Shown: in pieces, positions 31,424 to 40,915 of the stretch
Numbering within the stretch: the stretch's first letter is position 1
How the letters are laid out: every line of letters starts with the position of its first letter
Assembly: GCA_903951405.1 (NCBI GenBank)
Contig: CAJBBV010000063.1
Location: 1 to 59,308 of the forward strand
Length of the DNA stretch: 59,308 nt
Source: an uncultured bacterium
GTDB lineage: Bacteria > Bacteroidota > Bacteroidia > Chitinophagales > Chitinophagaceae
Direction of reading: 5' to 3'
Notes under the pieces: model-generated
What the model was told of the DNA's origin: nothing
Databases searched by the model: none
What the model saw: only the letters and a program-made list of their open reading frames with translations
Made by a program: the position numbers and the translations under genes

Positions 31424-32125
31424 ATGAATTCATCAAAAACCATATTATCAGAAACACAAGCAATAAGTCAAGCTGTTGCTAACCTACCAAAAACGAATCC
31501 GTTTACCCTATCTCAAGAGTATTTTGAGCTTTTCTCCATCAACCTCCTAAGAACAATTCAACAATCCGAGCAAAAGGCATTAAGCACCCCAGAAAATTAC
31601 TTTTCCACCTTCCCAAGCAAATTGTTGGAAAAAATTAAAGAAGAGAATAGCACTGCAGAATTAGAGGAATTATCTCCAATTCTGGCTGGGATGCAAAAGC
31701 AAAACCCATTCTACGTCCCAGAAAACTACTTCGCAACGTTTAATGCCACCCCTAAAAAAGAGCAAACTATAATTCGTTCGGTATTTAGCTATAAAAGAAT
31801 CATACGCTACGCTGCTGCGGCTTGCATAACAGGGCTTCTCATTATTTCCTATACCTATAATCAACATAACGCCACAAGCCCACTAGCTGCCCAGCAAAAG
31901 AATTCGGCATCGGATCTTTCACTCGAATCAATAATAGGATACCTTGATGAGGTGGATGACGTTAAGGATGATAATGAAAATGATACCCCCATTACAGCAG
32001 AAAATAACTTGTTGGTTGACATCAATCAAGAAACAATCCGCCAGGTACTTCAAGAAATACCAGAAAACGATATCAAACAATTTATTGACCAAACTGGTTC
32101 AACAGAATATAAATCATTAAACTAA
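31424..32125 (+). CDS. Single-pass membrane protein, putative anti-sigma factor
   Basis: Directly downstream of ECF sigma; one TM (RIIRYAAAACITGLLIISYTY); cytosolic P-x-x-YF repeats. Confidence 0.5.
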   Translation: MNSSKTILSETQAISQAVANLPKTNPFTLSQEYFELFSINLLRTIQQSEQKALSTPENYFSTFPSKLLEKIKEENSTAELEELSPILAGMQKQNPFYVPENYFATFNATPKKEQTIIRSVFSYKRIIRYAAAACITGLLIISYTYNQHNATSPLAAQQKNSASDLSLESIIGYLDEVDDVKDDNENDTPITAENNLLVDINQETIRQVLQEIPENDIKQFIDQTGSTEYKSLN

Positions 32126-32143
32126 TCATAATAAATTCGAAAC

Positions 32144-32602
32144 ATGACAAAAATGGCTGAAATGAGATTAAAGATTTTACTGATATTACTCGTAGGTCTA
32201 AGCCTAGGAATATCAAGCCAAGCCCAAACAAACCGGATTGAAAGAGGTGAAAACAGGTCAGCCGACTTACGTAAAATCCAGGCTATGGAAATGGCATTTA
32301 TCACCAAAGAATTGAACCTGAACCCTGATGAAGCCCAAAAGTTTTGGCCAATATTCAATATGTACAGAAATGATATGAGGGGGATTGCTTTAGATAAAAA
32401 CAGCAGTGACCGACTTGAAAAACAGCAAAAACTGTTGGATATTAAGAAAAAATACAGGGATGATTTCACCAAGGTGATGACCCAAGACCGAGCAAATAAG
32501 GTTTTTGGCGCAGAAGATGAATTCAAGTCCTTGGTTAGGCGTGAATTTCAGAAAAGACAATCTGAAAAAGGACGATTTGAAGGTAGGAAAAAAGGATTTT
32601 GA
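32144..32602 (+). CDS. Periplasmic Spy/CpxP-like or ECF-sensor-like protein
   Basis: Signal peptide; helical FITKELNLNPDEAQKFWPIFNMYRNDMR. Confidence 0.6.
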   Translation: MTKMAEMRLKILLILLVGLSLGISSQAQTNRIERGENRSADLRKIQAMEMAFITKELNLNPDEAQKFWPIFNMYRNDMRGIALDKNSSDRLEKQQKLLDIKKKYRDDFTKVMTQDRANKVFGAEDEFKSLVRREFQKRQSEKGRFEGRKKGF

Positions 32603-32656
32603 TAATATTTTATAAAAAATGTACTTTTAACTCGGTGTTTTTCATAGGTTAGCAAC

Positions 32657-32690
32657 GGCTGGCTCTCTTTAGAGCTGGCCTCTTTTTTTT
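32657..32690 (+). terminator. Intrinsic terminator after the sigma cluster
   Basis: GGCTGGCTCT-CTTT-AGAGCTGGCC (two G-T wobbles) followed by TCTTTTTTTT. Confidence 0.85.
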
Positions 32691-32750
32691 ATACCCAGTA
32701 CCAGGAAGAAAAAAAGCAGCTTAATTGTATTAAGTATTTACACTTAACTA

Positions 32751-33527
32751 TTAACTAAGCTTAACTATCACCGAATCTCCTGACTCACCATATGTGGGAG
32801 TTTTGATATCATGATAGAATAAGAAAACCCATCCTTCTTTTATACCTAACTCCCACCACTGTGACCTAAGCTCCATTGCTTTTTTTCCATCAGAATCATA
32901 CTTTGCTACAAATTTTGTTTTCATTTGTTGAAGTTGAGGAGCTTCATCACCACCAAAAAAAACAATTTGATTGTTTTCAAAAATGGAAAACACTTGATGA
33001 AATGGTGAATGTCCTGCCGATATTTCAAATGCGATATACCCATCAATTAACCCCTTCTCTCCTTCCAATAAGATTACCTGCTCATTTTCCAATAAAGTCT
33101 CAAATGAAGTAGTATTATAAGAGGCACTATGGCCACTTAACGCAAATTCAATCTCTTTGCGATGGATATAATAGGTAGCATTTGGAAAAGCGAGTTTATC
33201 CTCATTTATCAAGGAATCATGCATAAATAAACCCCCAGCATGATCCTTATGAAGATGAGTCATCAAGACTTTGGTGACATCAGAGGGATAAAATCCATTC
33301 ATGGCTAAATTTTGATGTAACTGTAAAATACCTTGCCCATCCGTAAATCCCAACCCAGTATCCAATAACAAAACGTCCTTTTCAGTGATAACGAGAAAAG
33401 GTTGGATTTCAACCAATAGACTTCCTCTTGGTCGGCTTTGTAAATCATCAATGCTTGTTTGAAATGGCACGAATTCCTTCGTTTGATCTATGGTAAACGA
33501 ACCCTCTGAAAGTGGTATAATCTTCAT
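32751..33527 (-). CDS. MBL-fold metallo-hydrolase
   Basis: LLLDTGLGF, MTHLHKDHAGG (HxHxDH), SAGHSPFHQV. Confidence 0.9.
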   Translation of the reverse strand: MKIIPLSEGSFTIDQTKEFVPFQTSIDDLQSRPRGSLLVEIQPFLVITEKDVLLLDTGLGFTDGQGILQLHQNLAMNGFYPSDVTKVLMTHLHKDHAGGLFMHDSLINEDKLAFPNATYYIHRKEIEFALSGHSASYNTTSFETLLENEQVILLEGEKGLIDGYIAFEISAGHSPFHQVFSIFENNQIVFFGGDEAPQLQQMKTKFVAKYDSDGKKAMELRSQWWELGIKEGWVFLFYHDIKTPTYGESGDSVIVKLS

Positions 33528-33546
33528 ATTAAGAATATGTCTGGAA

Positions 33547-34884
33547 TTAACGCAAAATCATTTGACGATCTGCATCAAGTCGAATCAAAATAAATAATAA
33601 CACGGTAAATGTTATTTGAGCTGTTCCTCCATAACTCATGAAGGGTAAAGGAATCCCAATCACGGGGACTATCCCAATGGTCATTCCAACATTAATAAAG
33701 ACATGAAAAAATAAGACTGAGGCAACCCCATATGCATAACAACGACTAAATGAACTACGTTGCCGTTCAGCTATCCTGATAACACGAAAAATCATGAATA
33801 AATATAAAGCCAGCAATAGGAGACTTCCTATAAATCCAAATCCTTCACCAATAGTACAAAATATAAAATCAGTTCTCTGCTCTGGAACAAAATCATAACG
33901 GGTTTGCGTTCCCTTTAGTAAGCCCTTACCAAAGAAACCTCCAGAACCAATGGCAATCTTACTTTGTTTTACATTATAATTTCCTGCCTTCTTTTTTTCC
34001 TCTATTTTTTTTAAATCTTCCTCACTGATTGTTTTAGTATCTACTTGAAAATCTTTGCCTACAGTAGAATAGATTCGTTGAACCTGATATGGCTTAAGTA
34101 CATGATTAAAGAAATATGGAACAGCAAAACGTTGAACGCCTACACAAAAAGCCCAAATAGCAAAGACAACAAAAAATAATGATTTTCTTCTACTGATTTG
34201 ACGCTTGAATAAAAACACTACAAAGCCAGCGAGCAATGTTAAGCCAACCGCTAATATATCTTGGTCGATTAATAATGTTAATACAACCAACACTGCGAGG
34301 GAGAATCCAATAGATAAGAATGCAGAGGGTAAGCCTTCTCGATACATTACTAGAAAAAATGAAAAGTAAACCAAGGCCAATCCTGTTTCACTTTGCATTA
34401 TCGTAAGTATAGCCGGGATCAACACCAAAGACGCTGCGATAAACATAGTCTTTAGCTTGGATAGTGCAATATCCCTAGAGGAGAGGTATTTAGCTAATGC
34501 AAGATTTACAAATATCTTACACAATTCTGCCGGCTGTAATTGAAAAGAAGAAAATCGAATGATTGACTTTGTTCCCTTTACGTCCGTATGAAAAGGAAAT
34601 ACTAAAATCAACAAAATGATTCCAAAAACATAAAAAATATTTGCAGTAGCGGTATAAAACTTACTATCGGTTAATAAAATAAAAATGGCTAATACGGCAC
34701 TTATTAAAAAATATAAAGTTTGCCTACTATAGTCTGTAGTAAGCGATAAAAATCCATTTAATATATTTTCATCTCGATATGTTGTAGCAAAAATGCTAGC
34801 AATACCTGTCACCACAAGAATAACGTAAACCAGCACCAATGCCCAATCGACTCCCTTTGATATATCAAATGAATTGTTCTTCAT
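33547..34884 (-). CDS. rodA: Rod shape-determining protein RodA (SEDS)
   Basis: QLQPAELCKIFVNLALAKYL, QSKIAIGSGGFFGKGLLKGTQTRYDFVPEQRTDFIF, PLPFMSYGGT. Confidence 0.95.
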   Translation of the reverse strand: MKNNSFDISKGVDWALVLVYVILVVTGIASIFATTYRDENILNGFLSLTTDYSRQTLYFLISAVLAIFILLTDSKFYTATANIFYVFGIILLILVFPFHTDVKGTKSIIRFSSFQLQPAELCKIFVNLALAKYLSSRDIALSKLKTMFIAASLVLIPAILTIMQSETGLALVYFSFFLVMYREGLPSAFLSIGFSLAVLVVLTLLIDQDILAVGLTLLAGFVVFLFKRQISRRKSLFFVVFAIWAFCVGVQRFAVPYFFNHVLKPYQVQRIYSTVGKDFQVDTKTISEEDLKKIEEKKKAGNYNVKQSKIAIGSGGFFGKGLLKGTQTRYDFVPEQRTDFIFCTIGEGFGFIGSLLLLALYLFMIFRVIRIAERQRSSFSRCYAYGVASVLFFHVFINVGMTIGIVPVIGIPLPFMSYGGTAQITFTVLLFILIRLDADRQMILR

Positions 34885-36910
34885 GATCTGGTTTTAGTGC
34901 GTTTAAATGAAACGCTAAGATGATGCGCTCATGATTCTTTTTATCAAAAGGAGATAGAGGAAGGAATGCCTGCCTCCTTAGTAGATCGTTCCTTAATCGT
35001 TGCAATCGAAGTGAGTCCAATGCCGCTCGCTTTGCCTTTACTATAGGGAGAATAATTTCTTTACTCTCAATGCGTTCAACTTCCTTCCATCGTGCTTGAG
35101 ATAAAGTATCCTTAAGGTATTTTTCAACCATCAATGATGCCATAGGCCCAGCCCACGTTGACCCAAATCCCGCATTTTCAACAACTACGGCAACAGCAAT
35201 TTTAGGATTCTCCCTTGGTGCAAAACAAACAAACCAAGAATGGTTAGCCAATTTCTCTCGCTTTCCATAAATTATCCCATAGTTCTCTGCAGTACCAGTC
35301 TTACCAGACATCGCAATGCCTTCAATTCGTGCCCCACGAGCAGTACCGCTTTCAACAACATCCTGCATAGCCATTTGTACAATATTATATATGGTATCAG
35401 GAATGTTGGTGACGTTGTGCTTGATTTTATAGCGATTGAGTATGGTGTCGGATTCCCGAGGGTCATCAATTGACTTAACAAAATGGGGTATATAATAGTA
35501 CCCCTTATTAGCTATGATGGACATTAAATTAGCCATCTGCAATGGGGTAGCTTGCATTTCACCCTGACCAATTCCAAGAAAGACGTTGGTACAAGAGCTC
35601 CATGATTTATTATAAATTCTATTATAGAAACTCGTATCTGGAATATACCCACGGTCTTCACTAGGAAGATCAACTCCAAGTTTTACGCCAAGCCCAAATG
35701 AATTCATGTAGCGTTTCCATCTTAGATACCCGTTAACCGTGGTTCGCTCATTTGGATTATCAATTGCTAATCTATAAATATGAGAAAAATAACTATTGCA
35801 TGAATGAGCTAGTGCTAGTCGAAGATTTCCAGCATGCCCAGCAAACTTTTCTTCACAAGAAATTGGCCTTCTGCAACCAAGGTATGCACCACGACAATTA
35901 AGTCCAAAATTTGGCGTGATCACCCCTTCATCTAACGCAACTAATGCTTGAATGGGCTTAATGGTTGAACCAGGAGGATATTGCCCTTTTATTGCTCTAT
36001 TAAATAGGGGCCTTGAGGTATCTCTTAGCAGCCAGGAAAAATTATTCCTTCGTTGATTTCCAGTTAATTGATTCGGATCGTATGTTGGTCCACTTGCCAA
36101 AGCCAATATTCCACCTGTCTTAGGCTCAATTGCAACAATAGCACCGAGTTTATTTTTTAAAAGCCGTTCCGCAAGCACCTGTAAATCAATATCCATGTAT
36201 GTTCTCAGATTCCGTCCAGCTATAGCTATTGAATCAAATCGACCTTGTTCATATGGACCCACAATTCTATTTTTATTATCCTTGACCTGATATCGAACAC
36301 CGCGTTGACCCATAAGTATCGGCTCATAAAATCGTTCCAATCCACTCAGTCCCATATAATCACCAATCTGATAAAAAAAGTTTGTGCGTTTTAATATGGT
36401 TGAATCAACCTCTCCAACATAGCCAAGCACTTGTGCGGCTGCTTTGTACGGGTATGATCTAATGGGGCGTTCCTGAAGAAAAAAACCTGGCTCAAATCGA
36501 TAGATATTTTCTTGAAGCTGAACAAAGGTTTCAGTAGAAAGGGACGCCTCAAAAATAGAAGGCCTATACCGACCGTTTTTAATGATTGCCGATATAAGGC
36601 GATCTTTAAATTCAGGCATCTCAATTTTTAAAATGGCACAAACACCCTGCGTGTCTAATCCCTTAAGCTGTGTTGGCAAAATCATCAGATCATATGTCTG
36701 TGTATTTTCCAGAATTGATTTACCCTTTCGATCAAAAACAATTCCTCGTTCAGGGAAAATCACCTTTTTACTTACAGCATTATCAATGGCAAGAAGATCA
36801 TATTTTGACGAGGCTAGCTGCAGGAATAACAATCGAATGATAAGGATTGAAAAAGAGATGCCGATGATCAAGCGTATCACATTTTGTCTTGACTGATTGA
36901 TTGCTGGCAT
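34865..36910 (-). CDS. mrdA: Penicillin-binding protein 2
   Basis: YPPGSTIKP (SxxK), AHSCNSYF (SxN), MSGKTGTAENYG (KTG). Confidence 0.96.
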   Translation of the reverse strand: MPAINQSRQNVIRLIIGISFSILIIRLLFLQLASSKYDLLAIDNAVSKKVIFPERGIVFDRKGKSILENTQTYDLMILPTQLKGLDTQGVCAILKIEMPEFKDRLISAIIKNGRYRPSIFEASLSTETFVQLQENIYRFEPGFFLQERPIRSYPYKAAAQVLGYVGEVDSTILKRTNFFYQIGDYMGLSGLERFYEPILMGQRGVRYQVKDNKNRIVGPYEQGRFDSIAIAGRNLRTYMDIDLQVLAERLLKNKLGAIVAIEPKTGGILALASGPTYDPNQLTGNQRRNNFSWLLRDTSRPLFNRAIKGQYPPGSTIKPIQALVALDEGVITPNFGLNCRGAYLGCRRPISCEEKFAGHAGNLRLALAHSCNSYFSHIYRLAIDNPNERTTVNGYLRWKRYMNSFGLGVKLGVDLPSEDRGYIPDTSFYNRIYNKSWSSCTNVFLGIGQGEMQATPLQMANLMSIIANKGYYYIPHFVKSIDDPRESDTILNRYKIKHNVTNIPDTIYNIVQMAMQDVVESGTARGARIEGIAMSGKTGTAENYGIIYGKREKLANHSWFVCFAPRENPKIAVAVVVENAGFGSTWAGPMASLMVEKYLKDTLSQARWKEVERIESKEIILPIVKAKRAALDSLRLQRLRNDLLRRQAFLPLSPFDKKNHERIILAFHLNALKPDHEEQFI

Positions 36911-36952
36911 AGAATTAAAAGGGGGTTCTGTGCGAATTTACATCATGCAATG

Positions 36953-37474
36953 TTAACGTGTGCGTGTTTTTCTATGAACAAAAAGTTCTGCAATCAACAT
37001 GAGCAACAAACTAATCATTGATGTTCCAATTAACTTTCCAAAAAAATACAAAAAACTACCAAACTGAATCCACTCCAAAAGTATCAGATATCCATTATGC
37101 AAAATGGTTAGAAATAGAACATAGGTCGAATAAGGAAGTGATCCCATAGAAAATCGATTAGGCTCTTCATCACCCCATTCTGTAACTTCCTTTGGTAGAA
37201 GTAGGTTTATTACGTAAGGCCTCATATAGGCAATTAAGACGGCGGATGCAGTATGCAATCCTGGCGTCTTGTAGAACATGTCTACAATCATACCTACAAC
37301 AAATCCATAAAAAAGCAATGCCGCTCTTGACGTTTTAAATGGGAGCCAAAGAATCAATGCAAAATAAAAATAAGGAACAATAAATTGATGCAATGGCGGG
37401 ATCTTGCTCAGGATGAAAACCTGAATAAAAATGATTATGAAAAAGCGGATGCTATTTTGAATAATGTATCTCAC
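36953..37474 (-). CDS. mreD: Rod shape-determining protein MreD
   Basis: Polytopic membrane protein between mreC and mrdA. Confidence 0.85.
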   Translation of the reverse strand: MRYIIQNSIRFFIIIFIQVFILSKIPPLHQFIVPYFYFALILWLPFKTSRAALLFYGFVVGMIVDMFYKTPGLHTASAVLIAYMRPYVINLLLPKEVTEWGDEEPNRFSMGSLPYSTYVLFLTILHNGYLILLEWIQFGSFLYFFGKLIGTSMISLLLMLIAELFVHRKTRTR

Positions 37475-38319
37475 TCCTTAATTAATTTTCGTTTAAGCTC
37501 TTGCATTTCTTCCTCCAAGATATTTTTGACAACATATGCATGCTGAATTGAATAAAAGTCAGTAGAGGTTCTGACTTTTAAGATATAGGTATTTGTTTCT
37601 TGGTCTTGATCAACCTCTTCTACATACCCAATAGGCATCCCCGGTGGAAAACGATCTGAATATGGACTGGTAATCACGGTATCTCCTTTTTTAACATTAA
37701 CGGTTTTCGGTATTTTATTCAAACTCAGGATTGCCGGATCTTTACCATCCCAGCTTACCTCCCCAAGTCCACTCCCTTTTTTCATAACAGCAATGAGCTT
37801 CGACTGACGATGAAGCAGACTCATTACAATAGACATATTCTTACTTGTTCCAACAACAGTACCGATAATGCCATCAGTGCCTACTACCGCCATATTATTT
37901 GAAACTCCTTGATCGCTACCTCGATGAAGCATGATATAATTCTGTTGAAGAAAGACAGAATTACTAAGCACTTTTGCTGGCATATATTCGAATTGTCTGA
38001 CAACAGAAATTGAATCATTTTTTAATGTGTCAATAACAAAGGAGAAACTAGAATCAGCAACAATCAAACCTGATGGAAGACGAGAGAGAAGTGCGGCATT
38101 TTGCAATCGCAAAGACTGATTTTCTTTCTTTAACGAAAGATATTCCTCAACATTATTTAGTCTATCGAAAACTTTTCCTGACACTTCGCTCGAAAAAATA
38201 GTATAGATCGTGTTGTGGAACTTGTTGTAGGTAAAGAGCATATAAAGGGCTGTTCCCTGTAACAACAGAAAAAAAATCAGGACTGAATACCTCTTTAAAA
38301 AAAGAAAAACGTTACGCAT
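37471..38319 (-). CDS. mreC: Rod shape-determining protein MreC
   Basis: N-terminal TM, coiled coil, GTDGIIGTVVGTSKNMSIVMSLLHRQSKLIAVM. Confidence 0.95.
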   Translation of the reverse strand: MRNVFLFLKRYSVLIFFLLLQGTALYMLFTYNKFHNTIYTIFSSEVSGKVFDRLNNVEEYLSLKKENQSLRLQNAALLSRLPSGLIVADSSFSFVIDTLKNDSISVVRQFEYMPAKVLSNSVFLQQNYIMLHRGSDQGVSNNMAVVGTDGIIGTVVGTSKNMSIVMSLLHRQSKLIAVMKKGSGLGEVSWDGKDPAILSLNKIPKTVNVKKGDTVITSPYSDRFPPGMPIGYVEEVDQDQETNTYILKVRTSTDFYSIQHAYVVKNILEEEMQELKRKLIKE

Positions 38320-38356
38320 GAATGGCCTACTCCTTAGTTGTTTTAGGTGAGGCTAA

Positions 38357-39382
38357 TTATCGCATGATGAAAGGAAAATTCTGATAGTTCTTTAGCGCAA
38401 GACCTGTTCCACGCACTACACTTTTTAAAGGGTCTTCTGCAACATGAACAGGTAATTTAATCTTGAGTGAAAGACGCTTATCCAATCCTTTCAGCAATGC
38501 ACCACCTCCAGTTATGTATAACCCTCTTCTGTAAATATCTGCAGCCAATTCGGGCGGAGTTGTTTCCAAGGCTTTAAGTATAGCTTCCTCAATCTTAAAG
38601 ATTGATTTATCTAATGCTTCAGCAATTTCTTGATAGCTAACCATGATTTGCTTTGGTATACCGGTAACAAGATCTCGTCCGTTTACAGCCATATCATCAG
38701 GTGGATTATCTAAATCTTTCATTGCAGCACCAACGTGAATTTTAATTTGTTCGGCAGTTCTTTCGCCGATTAACAAACTATGATACCTTCTTAAGGCCTC
38801 CATGATGTCTGCAGTAAATTCATCACCGGCGATACGAATAGACTGATCGCAAACGATACCTGCTAGGGCGATAACTGTTATACCCGTAGTACCACCGCCA
38901 ATATCAATGATCATATTGCCAATAGGTTCGGTAACATCAATGCCAATACCAAGAGCGGCAGCCATTGGTTCGTGAATAAGATAAACTTCTTTCGCTCCAG
39001 CTTGTTCAGCGCTATCTCTAACGGCTCTTTTCTCAACTTCTGTAATACTAGAAGGAATACATATCATCATTTTCCAGCTAGGTGGGAAAAGTGGCTTCTT
39101 AGGATAAATAAGTTTTATCATTTCCCTAATCATCAATTCAGCCGCATTGAAATCGGCAATTACACCATCTTTCAATGGACGAACAGTGCGGATACTTTCA
39201 TGCGTCTTCTCATGCATGAGTAATGCTTTCTTCCCTACAGCCAATAAAATTTTAGGATTACTGCGGTCCAATGCTACGATAGATGGTTCATTCACAACAA
39301 TTTCGTCGTTATGAATAATCAGGGTATTTGCAGTACCCAAATCAATTGCTATATCTTGTGTAAACCATGTGAAAAGTCCCAT
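38357..39382 (-). CDS. mreB: Rod shape-determining actin-like protein MreB
   Basis: DIAIDLGTANTLI, VNEPSIVALD, DIGGGTTGITVIAL. Confidence 0.98.
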   Translation of the reverse strand: MGLFTWFTQDIAIDLGTANTLIIHNDEIVVNEPSIVALDRSNPKILLAVGKKALLMHEKTHESIRTVRPLKDGVIADFNAAELMIREMIKLIYPKKPLFPPSWKMMICIPSSITEVEKRAVRDSAEQAGAKEVYLIHEPMAAALGIGIDVTEPIGNMIIDIGGGTTGITVIALAGIVCDQSIRIAGDEFTADIMEALRRYHSLLIGERTAEQIKIHVGAAMKDLDNPPDDMAVNGRDLVTGIPKQIMVSYQEIAEALDKSIFKIEEAILKALETTPPELAADIYRRGLYITGGGALLKGLDKRLSLKIKLPVHVAEDPLKSVVRGTGLALKNYQNFPFIMR

Positions 39383-39491
39383 CAGTTCTGATTTGTTTTG
39401 ATGTTACAAAGTTGAAATAAAAAAAGGGATAAACAATCAATAATTTTAATAAGAATCAAGATAATAATGTTAAAGTGCTTTCCTAACAAAA

Positions 39492-40775
39492 CTATCCAAG
39501 AAACTCATACCCAATATCCTCTCTGAAATCCATCTTATCAAAATGTATAGATTGAATTTTAGTCAATGAAGTCGAAACTGCCTCTTGAATGGTACCCCCA
39601 TAGGACGTAATGGCTGCAACACGCCCACCATTGGTGTAATAACTACCCTCTCTTTCCATTGTTCCTGCATGAAATGCCATGGTTTGAACGCTTGAAGCTT
39701 CATCTAGCCCTGAAATTACCTTACCTTTTTCAAAATCACCTGGATACCCTCCACTTACCAACACCACAGTTGCTGCGGCACGCTTATCGGTTTCAACTAA
39801 CCCATTTTCCAGTTTACCATGAGCCATGGCTAAGAATAATTCAACCAAATCAGAAGTCAATCTAGGCATCACAACTTCTGTTTCCGGATCGCCCATTCTA
39901 CAATTGTATTCAATAACAAAAGGTTCGCCTTCCACCTTGATTAAACCAAAGAAAACAAATCCTTGATATATTAATCCTTCATCAGCGATTCCCTTGATCG
40001 TGGGCTCTACCACTTGTTTTATTACTTTATCCATGAACAGATCATCAGCAAAAGGAACCGGACTAACCGCCCCCATACCTCCGGTGTTTGGACCTGTATC
40101 TCCCTTTCCTATTCGTTTATAATCCTTAGCTTCTGGAAGCAAGACATACTTTTCCCCATCAGTGAGGGCAAAAACACTTAATTCTACGCCTGTCAGAAAT
40201 GATTCTACCACAACCCGTTCACCCGCTTTGCCAAAGAGAGATAGCTGAATCATCTCTTCAAAAGTATGCAACGCCTCATCATGGGTTTGTGCAATAACTA
40301 CCCCCTTCCCTGCTGCGAGTCCATCTGCCTTTAACACAATAGGTAGGGTATGGTTACGCAAATAACTGACACCTTCTTCAAAGCTTGATTTATTAAATTC
40401 ACGATAAGCAGCTGTTGGTATGCCATGTCGTTCCATGAAGGCTTTCGCAAAAGCCTTACTTCCCTCAAGTTGAGCACCAGCTGCAGAAGGTCCAACAACG
40501 ATGATCTTGCTTAATTCAATGTCTGATTTAAAATAATCAAAGATGCCATTTACAAGTGGGTCTTCAGGGCCGACAACCACCATTTGAATATTTTTTACTT
40601 TGCAAAAGGCCCCTATAGCCTCAAAATCATTCACTGTGATTGTAATATTCTCTCCAAATTGAGCGGTTCCGGGGTTTCCTGGAGCAATAAATAGCTTTTC
40701 ACAATGGGCACTTTTGCTGATTTTTTGGGCAAAAGCATGTTCTCTTCCTCCTGCACCTAATAGAAGTATATTCAT
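39492..40775 (-). CDS. purD: Phosphoribosylamine--glycine ligase
   Basis: MNILLLGAGGREHAFAQKI, PSAAGAQLEGSKAFAK, GDTGPNTGGMGAVSP, EYNCRMGDPETEVVMPRL. Confidence 0.98.
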   Translation of the reverse strand: MNILLLGAGGREHAFAQKISKSAHCEKLFIAPGNPGTAQFGENITITVNDFEAIGAFCKVKNIQMVVVGPEDPLVNGIFDYFKSDIELSKIIVVGPSAAGAQLEGSKAFAKAFMERHGIPTAAYREFNKSSFEEGVSYLRNHTLPIVLKADGLAAGKGVVIAQTHDEALHTFEEMIQLSLFGKAGERVVVESFLTGVELSVFALTDGEKYVLLPEAKDYKRIGKGDTGPNTGGMGAVSPVPFADDLFMDKVIKQVVEPTIKGIADEGLIYQGFVFFGLIKVEGEPFVIEYNCRMGDPETEVVMPRLTSDLVELFLAMAHGKLENGLVETDKRAAATVVLVSGGYPGDFEKGKVISGLDEASSVQTMAFHAGTMEREGSYYTNGGRVAAITSYGGTIQEAVSTSLTKIQSIHFDKMDFREDIGYEFLG

Positions 40776-40915
40776 AAAATAAAAAATTCAAATAAATTGG
40801 CTAAGTCCTTCTCCGCAAAGATACATATGCAGAAAAGAATAGAGAATTCTTTTGACAAGAAAACCCCGTTGAACTAAATTCCTTATTTTAGGTACCACAT
40901 CATAAAACTGAGCAC

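Noticed and set aside
32122-32526. 134-aa minus-strand ORF opposite the Spy-like gene
   Set aside because: Antisense to a better-supported signal-peptide protein that belongs to the sigma cluster.
36582-36896. 104-aa plus-strand ORF within mrdA
   Set aside because: Antisense to the PBP2 N-terminus with no recognisable motif.
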